This document shows positions 53,399 through 63,156 of a DNA stretch of 64,000 nucleotides, in pieces. Position numbers and translations under genes: made by a program. The stretch is taken from the NCBI GenBank assembly GCA_019801415.1, contig JAHVJD010000001.1:186001-250000 (forward strand), written 5' to 3'. Source of the DNA: Nocardioides marinus (GTDB lineage Bacteria; Pseudomonadota; Alphaproteobacteria; Rhodobacterales; Rhodobacteraceae). Position 1 is the first letter of the stretch. Each line of letters begins with the position of its first letter. The notes beneath the pieces are model-generated. The model was not told the DNA's origin. It was given only the letters and a program-made list of their open reading frames with translations, and made no database searches.

Positions 53399-53975
53399 GT
53401 TCGGGAAATCCAAGGTTGGTGGGGCCGATCAGGCCCAAGAGGAAAAGAAGGGCAAAAACCAGGATCAGGCTGGCCATCAGCACCACACCCAACGCACGCC
53501 AGATGCTGTCAAAGCCATGCGCCGCCTTGACGAAATGCAGCAGGATCACAAAGACCAGAATATTCACCCCGATGTTCACCAGCGCAGCCAAGGACGGCAG
53601 CGCCAGGAACATCACGATCAGAGCCGTGTTGAGCCCGGCCTGCATCAGTTGCAACCAGGTAATCACCGCAAGCAGCGCAAGAAAACTGCCCTGCCCGCCC
53701 AGCCAGCGACCGGTCGCAGACAGCATCGCGACAAAGGCCGCCTGCACGGCCAGTACAACCACGAAATAGGCGCCCGGCGAGAACCGCGGCAGCAGCACCT
53801 CGGGGGGCAGCGGGAACAGGATCTGCTGAAGCGCATAGACGCAGCTGTTCAGCACCACCGACAGCAGGAAAGCGGTCCACACCACCTCCCGCGGCCAGGA
53901 CGCCGACAGGATACGATCCGCCGCCAGCTGAGGCGAACGCACCGTGAAAGCAGCAAATTCAAGCAGCGATTTCAT
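53391..53975 (-). CDS. YIP1-family-like membrane protein in the suf operon (second)
   Basis: The start MKSLLEFAAFTVRSPQLAAD at 53975 overlaps the preceding gene by 4 nt and gives 194 residues. About five hydrophobic spans are visible (for example FLLSVVLNSCVYALQQILF, YFVVVLAVQAAFVAMLSA, FLALLAVITWLQLMQAGLNT, LVNIGVNILVFVILLHFVK, ALGVVLMASLILVFALLFLL). The pattern fits YIP1/Yip1-domain inner membrane proteins. No Cys or His cluster suggests metal transport. Its position, coupled on both sides, implies a link to Fe-S biogenesis or iron supply that is not established. Confidence 0.82.
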
Positions 53976-54457
53976 CTGTTTGCCCAGTATCCTTGAACCA
54001 TCCCCGAGGCGAAGAACCAAAAGAACACCACGCACCACAGCAGCCCGACGCTGTCCAGCGCGGCCCCCGCACCGATGAACCCGGCCACCAGCCCATGCAA
54101 GAGCATCACGGGACTCGCCGCCAGAAACGCCCAGAACAGCGCAAGCCGCGCCTGATGGGCCTCCCCGACGCCGCCGAGGGCGCGGGCCAGCCAATGGGCA
54201 ATAAGCGCCAATGCGTAGAACAACAAAGGCGCGATGAAGACGATGCCCAGCAGCGCACCGCCCAATAGCATGTTCAGCTCCTGCCCGGTCAGATGCGCCT
54301 CGCGGGCGAGCTTCGGCATCTGCGCAACGAAGGCCAGCACGCAGCCGCTGAGCAGGAACACCAGCAGCCGGTCTTCCCGCGCGCCCATGCTGAGAAGCCG
54401 CGCAAAAACCTTGCGCGGCCCCAGGTAGGTTGCCGGAATATCCGTGGTGACCGACAT
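53972..54457 (-). CDS. YIP1-family-like membrane protein in the suf operon (first)
   Basis: The 161-residue protein has a short N-terminal cytoplasmic part and four or five hydrophobic spans (LLVFLLSGCVLAFVAQM, LLGGALLGIVFIAPLLFYAL, LALFWAFLAASPVMLLHGLV, GLLWCVVFFWFFASGMVQG). It resembles the second YIP1-like protein in size and topology but not closely in sequence. It overlaps sufD by 1 nt (TGATG) and its partner by 4 nt, so all are cotranslated. Role unknown. Confidence 0.8.
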   Translation of the reverse strand: MSVTTDIPATYLGPRKVFARLLSMGAREDRLLVFLLSGCVLAFVAQMPKLAREAHLTGQELNMLLGGALLGIVFIAPLLFYALALIAHWLARALGGVGEAHQARLALFWAFLAASPVMLLHGLVAGFIGAGAALDSVGLLWCVVFFWFFASGMVQGYWANR

Positions 54458-55737
54458 CAGTGACGCCGGGCCAGCCAGCCTTGCAGCCGGGCGATGATCG
54501 CATCCGCCACGTCGCCGTCCTCGATCTCCTCCACCGCTTCGGCCAGGAATGCGAGTGTCATCAGGTCGATTGCCTCGGCCTTGGGCACGCCGCGGGACCG
54601 CAGGTAGAACAGGCCTTCCTCGTCGATCGCACCGGAGGTGGAGCCATGCGAGCAGGCAACGTCATCGGCATAGATCTCGAGCTCAGGCTTGGCCAGGAAC
54701 TGGCTGTCGTCGTCCAGAAGCAGCGACTGCGAAATCTGGTAGCCGTCGGTCTTCTGCGCGCCTTCCTTCACCAGGATCTTGCCCTGGAACACGCCGGTGG
54801 CCCCGTTGCGCAGAACCTTCTTGAACACCTGGCGGCTTTCGCAGTTCAGCGCGTCATGGGTGATGAAGACGGTGTCATCGTGGTGGAAATCACCATCGCC
54901 GACACAAGCGCCCGCGATATGGGCCACGGCATCATCCCCGGTCAGCTCGATCACGGCTTCGTTGCGGGTCAGCACGCCATTCACTGTCAGGGTGAAGGAT
55001 TTGAAGACCGATTCCTTTCCGAGACGGGCAAAGAGGTGCGTCGCAGCCCGGCGCTCGTGGTCACGCCCCTGGGCGCGCACCAGGTGCAGGCTGCCGGTGT
55101 CGGCGACGTCGATCTCCATGCATTTGTTGAACCGTGCGGCTGCCGGGCCATTTTCGAGGATCGTCGCCTCGGCACCGGCATCCACGCGGATCACGTGATG
55201 CAGGATCGCATCCGACCCGGTGTCGGCATGACGGTAGATCAGGTTGATCGGTTTCGACGGCTTGCCCGTCACGTGAATGACCACACCATCGGTGGCAAAG
55301 GCGCTGTTCAGCGCTGCCAGCGGCCGCTGCACCGGGGTTTGCCCACGCGCCTCGAGAACACCGTAGAGGTCCTTGGCCCAGTGGATGTCCTTCTTCTCGG
55401 CATCGGCCAGACGCTCGATGGTGATGCCTTCCAGCGACAGATCGTCGGAGGCTTCGGCATCGAACACACCGTCAACGAACACCACCTTCAGGCGGTCGAA
55501 GTCGTTGAACATCGGCGGCTCGCCGGTCTCGAAAACCGCGGCTTCGGGCACATCCGCCTGCACCAGCGTGTCCGGACGGGTGTATTTCCAGTATTCGTCA
55601 CGCCGCCCCGGCAGACCCATGGTCTGCACCCGCGACAGCGCGGCATGGCGCGCGGCGGCAAGACAGCCGCCCTCGGGCAGCGTCAGCGCGGCCAGCCGCG
55701 CCTCGGTTGCGGTTTGTTTTGCTTCGGGAAGTGCCAT
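54457..55737 (-). CDS. sufD: SufD, Fe-S cluster assembly scaffold subunit
   Basis: The 426-residue protein has the SufBD beta-helix core: DDVACSHGSTSGAIDEEGLF with the conserved His and the C-terminal LRSRGVPKAEAIDLMTLAFL. It pairs with SufB on a SufC ATPase dimer to form the SufBC2D scaffold that builds [4Fe-4S] clusters. Its start overlaps the sufC stop by 1 nt (TAATG) and its stop overlaps the first YIP1-like gene. Confidence 0.95.
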   Translation of the reverse strand: MALPEAKQTATEARLAALTLPEGGCLAAARHAALSRVQTMGLPGRRDEYWKYTRPDTLVQADVPEAAVFETGEPPMFNDFDRLKVVFVDGVFDAEASDDLSLEGITIERLADAEKKDIHWAKDLYGVLEARGQTPVQRPLAALNSAFATDGVVIHVTGKPSKPINLIYRHADTGSDAILHHVIRVDAGAEATILENGPAAARFNKCMEIDVADTGSLHLVRAQGRDHERRAATHLFARLGKESVFKSFTLTVNGVLTRNEAVIELTGDDAVAHIAGACVGDGDFHHDDTVFITHDALNCESRQVFKKVLRNGATGVFQGKILVKEGAQKTDGYQISQSLLLDDDSQFLAKPELEIYADDVACSHGSTSGAIDEEGLFYLRSRGVPKAEAIDLMTLAFLAEAVEEIEDGDVADAIIARLQGWLARRH

Positions 55738-56495
55738 TACGCGTCCACCTCGGCCAGGATGCCGGCATAGCCGTTGTTTTCGACTTCCAGCGCCAGCTCG
55801 GGGCCGCCGGTCTTCACAATGCGGCCATCCGCAAGAATGTGCACCACGTCCGGTTTGATGTGGTCCAGCAGACGCTGGTAGTGGGTGATCACCAGGAAGC
55901 CGCGGCCCTCGTCACGCAGCGCGTTCACGCCATCGGCCACCAGCTTCATTGCGTCCACGTCGAGGCCGGAGTCGGTCTCGTCCAGGATGCAGAGCTTCGG
56001 CTCGAGCATCGCCATCTGCAGGATTTCGTTGCGCTTCTTCTCACCGCCGGAGAAGCCGACGTTGACCGGGCGTTTCAGCATGTCGGCGTCGATCTTCAGG
56101 GTCTTTGCCTTGGCGCGGACCTCTTTCAGGAAGTCGGAAGCCGACAGCTCTTCCTCGCCGCGGGCCTTGCGCTGTGCATTCACCGCGGTGCGCAGGAAGG
56201 TCATGTTGCCAACGCCGGGGATTTCGACCGGGTACTGGAACGCCAGGAACATGCCCGCCGCGGCGCGCTCTTCCGGCTCCAGCTCCAGGATGTCCTCGCC
56301 CAGCAGTTCCGCCGAACCCTCGGTCACCTCATAGCCATCACGGCCGGACAGCACGTAAGACAGCGTTGATTTGCCCGAGCCGTTGGGGCCCATGATGGCA
56401 TGCACCTTGCCGGCCTCGACCTTGAGGTCCAGACCCTTCAGGATCTGCTTGTCTTCATCTTCAAGTTTGACGTGCAGGTTTTTGATTTCGAGCAT
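55737..56495 (-). CDS. sufC: SufC, Fe-S cluster assembly ATPase
   Basis: Starting at ATG 56495 (MLEIKNLHVKLEDEDKQILK) the protein has 252 residues. Walker A is IMGPNGSGKSTLSYVLSG, the ABC signature VGFSGGEKKRNEILQMA, Walker B LCILDETDSGLDVDAM and the H-loop LVITHYQRLLDHI. It powers conformational change in SufBC2D. The upstream in-frame extension lacks a ribosome site and was dropped. Confidence 0.96.
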   Translation of the reverse strand: MLEIKNLHVKLEDEDKQILKGLDLKVEAGKVHAIMGPNGSGKSTLSYVLSGRDGYEVTEGSAELLGEDILELEPEERAAAGMFLAFQYPVEIPGVGNMTFLRTAVNAQRKARGEEELSASDFLKEVRAKAKTLKIDADMLKRPVNVGFSGGEKKRNEILQMAMLEPKLCILDETDSGLDVDAMKLVADGVNALRDEGRGFLVITHYQRLLDHIKPDVVHILADGRIVKTGGPELALEVENNGYAGILAEVDA

Positions 56496-56571
56496 TTTTT
56501 CCTCGTGTCGCATTCTCTGGCGAGCGCGTGGCCCGCGATATTTCAATGGCCTTTGAAGGGCCTGCTCATTT

Positions 56572-56886
56572 CTACGCCAGCACCACAGCGGTGCCGCTTG
56601 CCGAAACCATCAACATGGAGTCGGCGATGACTTCATAATCCAGGTCAACGCCCACAACGGCGTTGGCCCCGGCAGCGCGGGCGCGCTCTTCCAGCTCGGC
56701 CAGGGCGGTTTCGCGGGCGTCCTGAAGCTTGCTTTCATATGCCCCGGAGCGGCCGCCGACGATGTCGGTGACCGAGGCAAAGAAATCGCGCACCACATTG
56801 GCGCCCATGATCGCCTCGCCCACCACGATGCCCTTGTAGTCGGCGATCTGGTAGCCTTCGACGGAAGGGGTGGTCGTGACGATCAT
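56572..56886 (-). CDS. YbjQ/UPF0145 family protein within the suf operon
   Basis: Starting at 56886 ([20 protein letters not shown]) the protein has 104 residues and the family blocks [39 protein letters not shown] and [15 protein letters not shown]. YbjQ proteins form pentamers; a heavy-metal-binding role was once proposed but is not shown. The 4-nt overlap with the preceding membrane-protein gene couples it to sufB, so it likely belongs to the same response. Confidence 0.9.
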   Translation of the reverse strand: MIVTTTPSVEGYQIADYKGIVVGEAIMGANVVRDFFASVTDIVGGRSGAYESKLQDARETALAELEERARAAGANAVVGVDLDYEVIADSMLMVSASGTAVVLA

Positions 56887-57152
56887 TTCTTCCAATACTC
56901 CAACATTTTTTGTCCTTGCCGGGAGGTGAACCCCCAAAGCAACAAAGCCGGGCCTCCGAAAATCGCAATGCAAAGCAGCCCAGCGGCGACACCGTTAACG
57001 GCAAAGGCCGTAATAACGGTAATCAAGGACAAAGAGAAAAGGGGGTAGGCAATGCGACGCAAGAACCACATGAACGCAACGGCGCGAACGCCTTCTTTCG
57101 CGTTGTACTCAAAGGCCTTGACCTCTGCATCTGCCCCCCTCTCCAAGCTCAC
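56883..57152 (-). CDS. Small membrane protein between sufB and the YbjQ gene
   Basis: The 89-residue protein has a soluble N-terminus ([20 protein letters not shown]) and two spans (about 32-54, [20 protein letters not shown], and 55-75, [20 protein letters not shown]), ending in a basic tail [10 protein letters not shown]. No family was recognised. It starts 3 nt after sufB and overlaps the YbjQ-like gene, so it is certainly cotranscribed with them. Confidence 0.75.
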   Translation of the reverse strand: MSLERGADAEVKAFEYNAKEGVRAVAFMWFLRRIAYPLFSLSLITVITAFAVNGVAAGLLCIAIFGGPALLLWGFTSRQGQKMLEYWKK

Positions 57153-57155
57153 GAA

Positions 57156-58679
<1,524 letters not shown>

Positions 58680-58693
58680 TGTCATCTCCTCAT

Positions 58694-59737
58694 TCACGCC
58701 GCGCGGGCGCGATGTTTCTTTTCTTTTTGCAGCCACGCCTCGGCAAAGCGCAGCACATCTTCTTCCGTTGTCTGAGGCCCAAGCGACACGCGCACCGCGC
58801 CTTGTGCCGTGGCCTCGTCATATCCCATCGCGGTCAGCACCGCACTGGCGCGCACCTTGCCGCTGGAACAGGCACTGCCCGCGCTGATGGCAAACCCCGC
58901 CAGATCCATCTGCATGACCTGGGTTTCGCCCTTCCAGCCCGGTGTCGCAAAACACAAAGTGTTCGGCAGGCGCGTCTGATCCTTCCCGACAAAAATAGTA
59001 TGGCTTGCGCCAGACACAAGCGCCTTTTCTAGAATATTTCTAAGTTCTGCAACCCTGTCCCAGACACCATCGGCCAGATCTTTTGCGGCAGCCTCGGCTG
59101 CGGCCCCGAACCCGGCAATTCCAATGACATTTTCGGTGCCGGACCGGCGCCCCATCTCCTGACCGCCGCCCTTGATCTGCGCAGGCAGGTCCGTGCCACG
59201 GCGCAGGACCACCGCGCCGATCCCCTTGGGGCCGCCCAGTTTATGCGCCGAAATCAGCGCCATCTGCGCGCCCAGCCAGTTGAAGGCGACCGGCAGCTTG
59301 CCAAAGGCCTGGGTCGCATCTGTGACCGCCAGCCCATCTGGGAGCGTCTGGACGATCCCAGTTTCGGAATTCGCAAGCTGCACCGTCGAGGCCGCAGGGT
59401 CAGAAACCTGCACCACCCCATCGGCGCCGACCGGAAGGTCTTCGACCGTCCAGGCCCGCACCGCGTCATGTTCGACCGGTGCACCGTGCAGCTGGCGCCC
59501 GGCAAGCGCCAGCGCCGCGCCCTCGGTGGAGCCGGAGGTGAACACGATGTCGGCCCCGTCTGCGCCAAAGGCAGCCGCGACCTGAGCCCGCGCCTGCTCG
59601 ACCAGGGCCTTGGCGGCACGCCCTTCTGCATGAACCGAGGAGGGGTTGCCGCAGACATCCATCGCGGCCACCATCGCCTCCCGCGCTTCGGGGCGAAGCC
59701 ACGCTGTGGCGTTATGGTCCAGGTAAACACGTGTCAT
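58694..59737 (-). CDS. NifS/IscS-type cysteine desulfurase at the head of the suf operon
   Basis: The 347-residue PLP enzyme starts [20 protein letters not shown] and is a group I desulfurase: PLP lysine in [20 protein letters not shown], catalytic cysteine on the flexible loop [20 protein letters not shown]. It is shorter than E. coli IscS (404) and lacks the long C-terminal scaffold-binding tail. The operon thus has two desulfurases, this one and SufS. A stretch near 59029-59043 is AT-rich, uses rare codons (AGA, CTA) and contains an Iron-Rhodo-like palindrome. Confidence 0.92.
   Translation of the reverse strand: MTRVYLDHNATAWLRPEAREAMVAAMDVCGNPSSVHAEGRAAKALVEQARAQVAAAFGADGADIVFTSGSTEGAALALAGRQLHGAPVEHDAVRAWTVEDLPVGADGVVQVSDPAASTVQLANSETGIVQTLPDGLAVTDATQAFGKLPVAFNWLGAQMALISAHKLGGPKGIGAVVLRRGTDLPAQIKGGGQEMGRRSGTENVIGIAGFGAAAEAAAKDLADGVWDRVAELRNILEKALVSGASHTIFVGKDQTRLPNTLCFATPGWKGETQVMQMDLAGFAISAGSACSSGKVRASAVLTAMGYDEATAQGAVRVSLGPQTTEEDVLRFAEAWLQKEKKHRARAA
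59029..59043 (-). promoter_or_regulatory. Intragenic Iron-Rhodo-like box inside the desulfurase gene
   Basis: On the minus strand TTAGAAATATTCTAG differs at one base from the symmetric form TTAGAA-N3-TTCTAA found upstream of iscR at 60381-60395. It is about 350 nt before the sufB start and overlaps codons CTT AGA AAT ATT CTA, rare in this GC-rich genome. A regulatory role is inferred from this match and position. Confidence 0.45.
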
Positions 59738-59820
59738 GGAGTCATCTTTTCAAAGTGGTCCCGTCTCATACGCGGAATAGCCGCCAGCGCAAAGCCCCTG
59801 CGCCAGCGGACCTTTCGGTT

Positions 59821-60279
59821 TCAGTCGTCCACAACCGCGAACAGGTTCGGCACCGCCGGACAGGGCGCCAGGTCATTCTCGATCACATCGGACAGGCGGG
59901 TCTGGTGCAGGAACACATAGACATGCGCGCTCAACCCCTCCCACAGGCGGTTGGTCAGCGATTGCGCCCGGCTACCGGACAGCGCACCCGAGGCCCCGGC
60001 CCCCTTGTGCATGGCATCGACCGTCTCATCCACTGCCGAGAGAATGTCGACCACGCGAATTTCCGCGGGCGGCATCGCCAGCCGGTAACCGCCTCCCGGA
60101 CCACGCACGGATTCGACCAGTCCCGCACGGCGCAGCTTGACGAACAGCTGCTCAAGGTACGGCAGGGAAATATCCTGACGCCGTGAAATATCGCCGAGCG
60201 GCACCAGAGTGCCCGTCGGCTGCAGGGCGATATCTGCAAGGGCGACCATTGCATAACGGCCTTTGGTGGAAAGTTTCAT
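59821..60279 (-). CDS. iscR: Rrf2-family regulator IscR, single-cysteine type
   Basis: The 152-residue protein has the Rrf2 winged helix (MKLSTKGRYAMVALADIALQ, ISLPYLEQLFVKLRRAGLVE, SVRGPGGGYRLAM). The three cluster-binding cysteines of E. coli IscR (92, 98, 104) are absent: that stretch reads HKGAGASGALSGSRAQ. C140 is the only cysteine. R. sphaeroides IscR is reported as an unusual Fe-S-binding repressor of iron-sulfur genes with a single cysteine, so this protein likely works similarly. It leads the suf operon, and a perfect palindrome lies 100 nt upstream. Confidence 0.92.
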   Translation of the reverse strand: MKLSTKGRYAMVALADIALQPTGTLVPLGDISRRQDISLPYLEQLFVKLRRAGLVESVRGPGGGYRLAMPPAEIRVVDILSAVDETVDAMHKGAGASGALSGSRAQSLTNRLWEGLSAHVYVFLHQTRLSDVIENDLAPCPAVPNLFAVVDD

Positions 60280-60380
60280 GTTTCATCCCTCGAAATCGCC
60301 TTGGACGTGCGAAAACATTGACCTTGTCGACGTCTGTGCGTATCTCAGCCTGACGGTGCGCGGCTTGGCCCACGCCGTGA

Positions 60381-60395
60381 TTAGAACTGTTCTAA
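60381..60395. promoter_or_regulatory. Perfect Iron-Rhodo-box-like palindrome upstream of iscR
   Basis: TTAGAACTGTTCTAA is a 15-bp palindrome (7-bp arms around one T), midway between the divergent iscR and alpha/beta hydrolase genes. It resembles the Iron-Rhodo-box described for iron-responsive genes in Rhodobacterales and is the natural operator for IscR autoregulation and suf control. Confidence 0.7.
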
Positions 60396-60465
60396 GATGC
60401 CTGACGGAACCCGTCAAGTTTTCTGACGGCAGACCCGACAAACGACAGTAGGATTTGAACCGCCC

Positions 60466-61119
60466 ATGCCCGAGGTCATCTTTCCCGGACCCGAAGGCCG
60501 CCTCGAAGGCCGCTATCACCCGCAAAAAGAAAAAGACGCACCGATTGCCATCGTGCTGCACCCGCACCCGCAGTTCGGCGGGACGATGAACAACAAGGTC
60601 GTCTACAATCTGCATTACGCTTTCTACAACATGGGCTTTACCGTGCTGCGGTTCAATTTCCGCGGCGTCGGGCGCAGCCAGGGCGAGTATGACCAGGGCG
60701 TGGGCGAGCTGTCCGATGCGGCCTCGGCGCTGGACTACCTCCAGTCGATGAACTCCAACTCCAAGCATTGCTGGGTTGCGGGCTTCTCCTTTGGTGCCTG
60801 GATCGGCATGCAGCTGTTGATGCGCCGTCCGGAAATCACCGGCTTCATCTCGGTGGCACCGCCGGCCAACATGTATGATTTCTCCTTCCTGGCACCCTGC
60901 CCCTCCTCGGGCCTGATCATCAACGGCACCGCCGACCGCGTGGCACCGCCCGCCGACACCGCCAACCTGGTGAACAAGCTGCACGAGCAGAAGGGCATCA
61001 CCATCACCCACAATGAGATCGAGGGCGCGGATCACTTCTTCCAGGAGCCGCATATGGACACGATGATCAGCAGCGTCACCGATTACGTGAAACGCCGCCT
61101 GACCGAGACCAGCCGCTGA
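60466..61119 (+). CDS. Alpha/beta hydrolase
   Basis: The 217-residue protein has an alpha/beta hydrolase fold: oxyanion region VLHPHPQFGGTMNNKVVYNL, strand VLRFNFRGVGRSQGEYDQGV, nucleophile elbow VAGFSFGAWIGMQLL (GFSFG), Asp near NGTADRVAPP and His in EGADHFFQEPHM. It belongs to the short dienelactone-hydrolase-like family common in proteobacteria, of unknown substrate. It is first in a tightly coupled trio with the next two genes and divergent from iscR, so it might also respond to the palindrome at 60381. Confidence 0.9.
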   Translation: MPEVIFPGPEGRLEGRYHPQKEKDAPIAIVLHPHPQFGGTMNNKVVYNLHYAFYNMGFTVLRFNFRGVGRSQGEYDQGVGELSDAASALDYLQSMNSNSKHCWVAGFSFGAWIGMQLLMRRPEITGFISVAPPANMYDFSFLAPCPSSGLIINGTADRVAPPADTANLVNKLHEQKGITITHNEIEGADHFFQEPHMDTMISSVTDYVKRRLTETSR

Positions 61120-61361
61120 TGGGCACAATCGAAACGCTGGCCCAGAAACTGGCGATCGATACGCTCAAGGTGCAGGACGCCACCGGCGAAGAGCGACTGT
61201 ACGTGGAGGTGGGCCAAGTTCTCGGCGCCGCCTCCCAGTCGCTGGAGGAGGCCTTCCTGACCGAAATGCGCGTTCGCCTGGCCGAGCGCAAGGCGCGCGC
61301 ATTCCTGAACGCCAAGATCGAACAGGTCAAGGCACAGCTGGACGCGAAGGGTCAGCCATGA
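61119..61361 (+). CDS. Small helical protein of unknown function (80 residues)
   Basis: It starts on a TGATG overlap with the hydrolase gene and ends on an ATGA overlap with the HD-domain gene, so it is clearly translated. The product is mostly helical (MGTIETLAQKLAIDTLKVQD; ASQSLEEAFLTEMRVRLAER; AFLNAKIEQVKAQLDAKG), soluble, without cysteine and without a recognised domain. A small adaptor for one of the two neighbours is possible but unsupported. Confidence 0.8.
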   Translation: MGTIETLAQKLAIDTLKVQDATGEERLYVEVGQVLGAASQSLEEAFLTEMRVRLAERKARAFLNAKIEQVKAQLDAKGQP

Positions 61362-62524
61362 GCCGTCTCGATGCGCAGTTCGCCTTCCTGCTCGAGGCCG
61401 ACAAGCTGCGCACCATCGAGCGCCAGAATTTGATCCTCGACTGCAGTCGCCGCGAAAACTCGGCGGAACACAGCTGGCATCTGGCGCTCTATGCGTTGGT
61501 GCTTGCACCGTTCGCGGAGCCACAGGTCGACATCTTCCGTGCCATCCGCATGCTGCTGCTGCATGATCTGGTGGAAATTGACGCAGGCGATCACCCGATC
61601 ACTGCCAAGGCCGACTGGGCCGCCGTGGCCGCCGCTGAGCAGACTGCGGCACAACGTCTGTTCGGCCTGCTGCCTGAGGATCAGGGGGCGGAGTTCCTTG
61701 CGCTGTGGCAGGAGTTCGAAGCGGCGGAGACGCCGGACGCGCAATACGCCAAACAGGTCGATCATTGCCAGCCGATGTTCCAGACCGTCTATGGCGCAAC
61801 GCCGCTGGACTGGCATCTCGACGTGGTGCGCCAGAACCTCGACGGTGGACGCGCCGCGGCGCTGAGGCACAGCTTTCCTCAAGCCTATCACCATGCGCAG
61901 GCCAAACTGGGCCGCGCCAGCGACATCGATTGCAGTCAGCTGACGACCCGGCTCGCATTCCTGAACGAAGCGGACAAGCTGAAGCAGATCACCCGCGCGT
62001 CGAAACTGGGAGATGGCTCGCGGCACGAAAACTCCGCCGAGCACAGCTGGCACATCATGCTTTACGCCTGGGTCCTGGCCGAACACAGCACGGCCCCCGT
62101 CGACGTCGACCGGGTTCTGCAGATGCTTCTGCTGCACGACCTTGTCGAGATCGATGCCGGCGATGCGCCGATCCACGGTGTCCTTGACCCGCAGGAGCTT
62201 GCTGCAATCGCTGACAAGGAACAAGCTGCGGCCACCCGCCTGTTTGGCCTGCTGCCCGCGGACCAAGGCCGACCGCTTTATGAGATTTGGCAGGAATTCG
62301 AGGCAGCCGAAAGCCCGGACGCCGTTTTTGCCAAGTCGATCGACCGGGTGCAGCCCGTCCTGCTGAACCTGCTGAACGGCGGCGGGAGCTGGCTGGACTA
62401 CGACGTCAGCCTCCCCCAGCTGGACGCGCGGGTCGGCGCAAAGATCCAGCGTGGCGCACCGCGGGTGTGGACCTACGTGCGATCCCGCGTCGAACCCTGG
62501 TTCCGAGAGGCTGGACGGTTGTAA
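61358..62524 (+). CDS. Tandem HD-domain (HDDC2/YfbR-like) protein
   Basis: The 388-residue protein is an internal duplication of one HD phosphohydrolase domain. Copy 1 (about 1-185) has NSAEHSW (H38) and LLLHDLVEIDAGD (HD 69-70); copy 2 (about 195-388) has NSAEHSW (H229) and LLLHDLVEIDAGD (HD 260-261). Both keep all metal ligands, so both may be active. Single-domain relatives such as YfbR are 5'-deoxynucleotidases. Fused doubles of this kind may act as a built-in dimer; the substrate is unknown. Confidence 0.9.
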   Translation: MSRLDAQFAFLLEADKLRTIERQNLILDCSRRENSAEHSWHLALYALVLAPFAEPQVDIFRAIRMLLLHDLVEIDAGDHPITAKADWAAVAAAEQTAAQRLFGLLPEDQGAEFLALWQEFEAAETPDAQYAKQVDHCQPMFQTVYGATPLDWHLDVVRQNLDGGRAAALRHSFPQAYHHAQAKLGRASDIDCSQLTTRLAFLNEADKLKQITRASKLGDGSRHENSAEHSWHIMLYAWVLAEHSTAPVDVDRVLQMLLLHDLVEIDAGDAPIHGVLDPQELAAIADKEQAAATRLFGLLPADQGRPLYEIWQEFEAAESPDAVFAKSIDRVQPVLLNLLNGGGSWLDYDVSLPQLDARVGAKIQRGAPRVWTYVRSRVEPWFREAGRL

Positions 62525-62726
62525 CTTCGATCCGGGCAGCCTCTCGCTGGCCGGATCCCCGCCCCGGAACAGAGAACTGTTTCAGGGGCACTCAACCAAA
62601 AGAAATCTCATCGCGCGGGCGAAAATGCGCCTGACGCGCAATTTCGCGTCTTTTCGACCTGCGGTGAATGCGCTAGGCGACAATGGCAGGTCATCTCCTG
62701 TCAGCCTGCCAGAACGGAGGGATCCG

Positions 62727-63062
62727 ATGCCAGTTCACTATATCTACCTGATCATTGCGGTCGCGGCAGAGACGATCGGCACCACCGCCCTGCAGGCCAG
62801 CCAGCAGTTTTCCCGGCTCGGGCCGTCGCTGATCGTTCTGGTGGCCTATGGGTTCTCCTTCTACATGATGGGGCTGACGCTGAAGTTCATGCCCGTCGGC
62901 GTGGTCTATGCAATCTGGTCCGGCCTTGGAATCCTGCTGATCGCGGTGATCGCTTACCTCGTCTTTGGCCAGAAGCTGGACCTGCCCGCCGTGATCGGGA
63001 TGACCCTGATCATGTCCGGAATCGTCATCATTCACCTGTTTTCCAAGACTTCAGGCCACTGA
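62727..63062 (+). CDS. Small multidrug resistance (SMR) family transporter
   Basis: The start MPVHYIYLIIAVAAETIGTT follows GGAGG and gives 111 residues with four membrane spans. E15 in AVAAETIGTTALQAS is the proton/substrate-coupling glutamate. GVVYAIWSGLGILLIAVIAY and the C-terminal MSGIVIIHLFS are typical of the EmrE/QacE type rather than the Gdx guanidinium type. It should act as a dimer exporting cationic compounds. It stands alone between the HD gene and typA. Confidence 0.94.
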   Translation: MPVHYIYLIIAVAAETIGTTALQASQQFSRLGPSLIVLVAYGFSFYMMGLTLKFMPVGVVYAIWSGLGILLIAVIAYLVFGQKLDLPAVIGMTLIMSGIVIIHLFSKTSGH

Positions 63063-63156
63063 TCGCCGATTGCTGGCGGTCCGGGGTAGTTTTCCTCTGG
63101 CCTTTGATCGGGGTTCGGGCTATGCGCGGCGCAACTTCCTTACAAAGGCGAACGTC

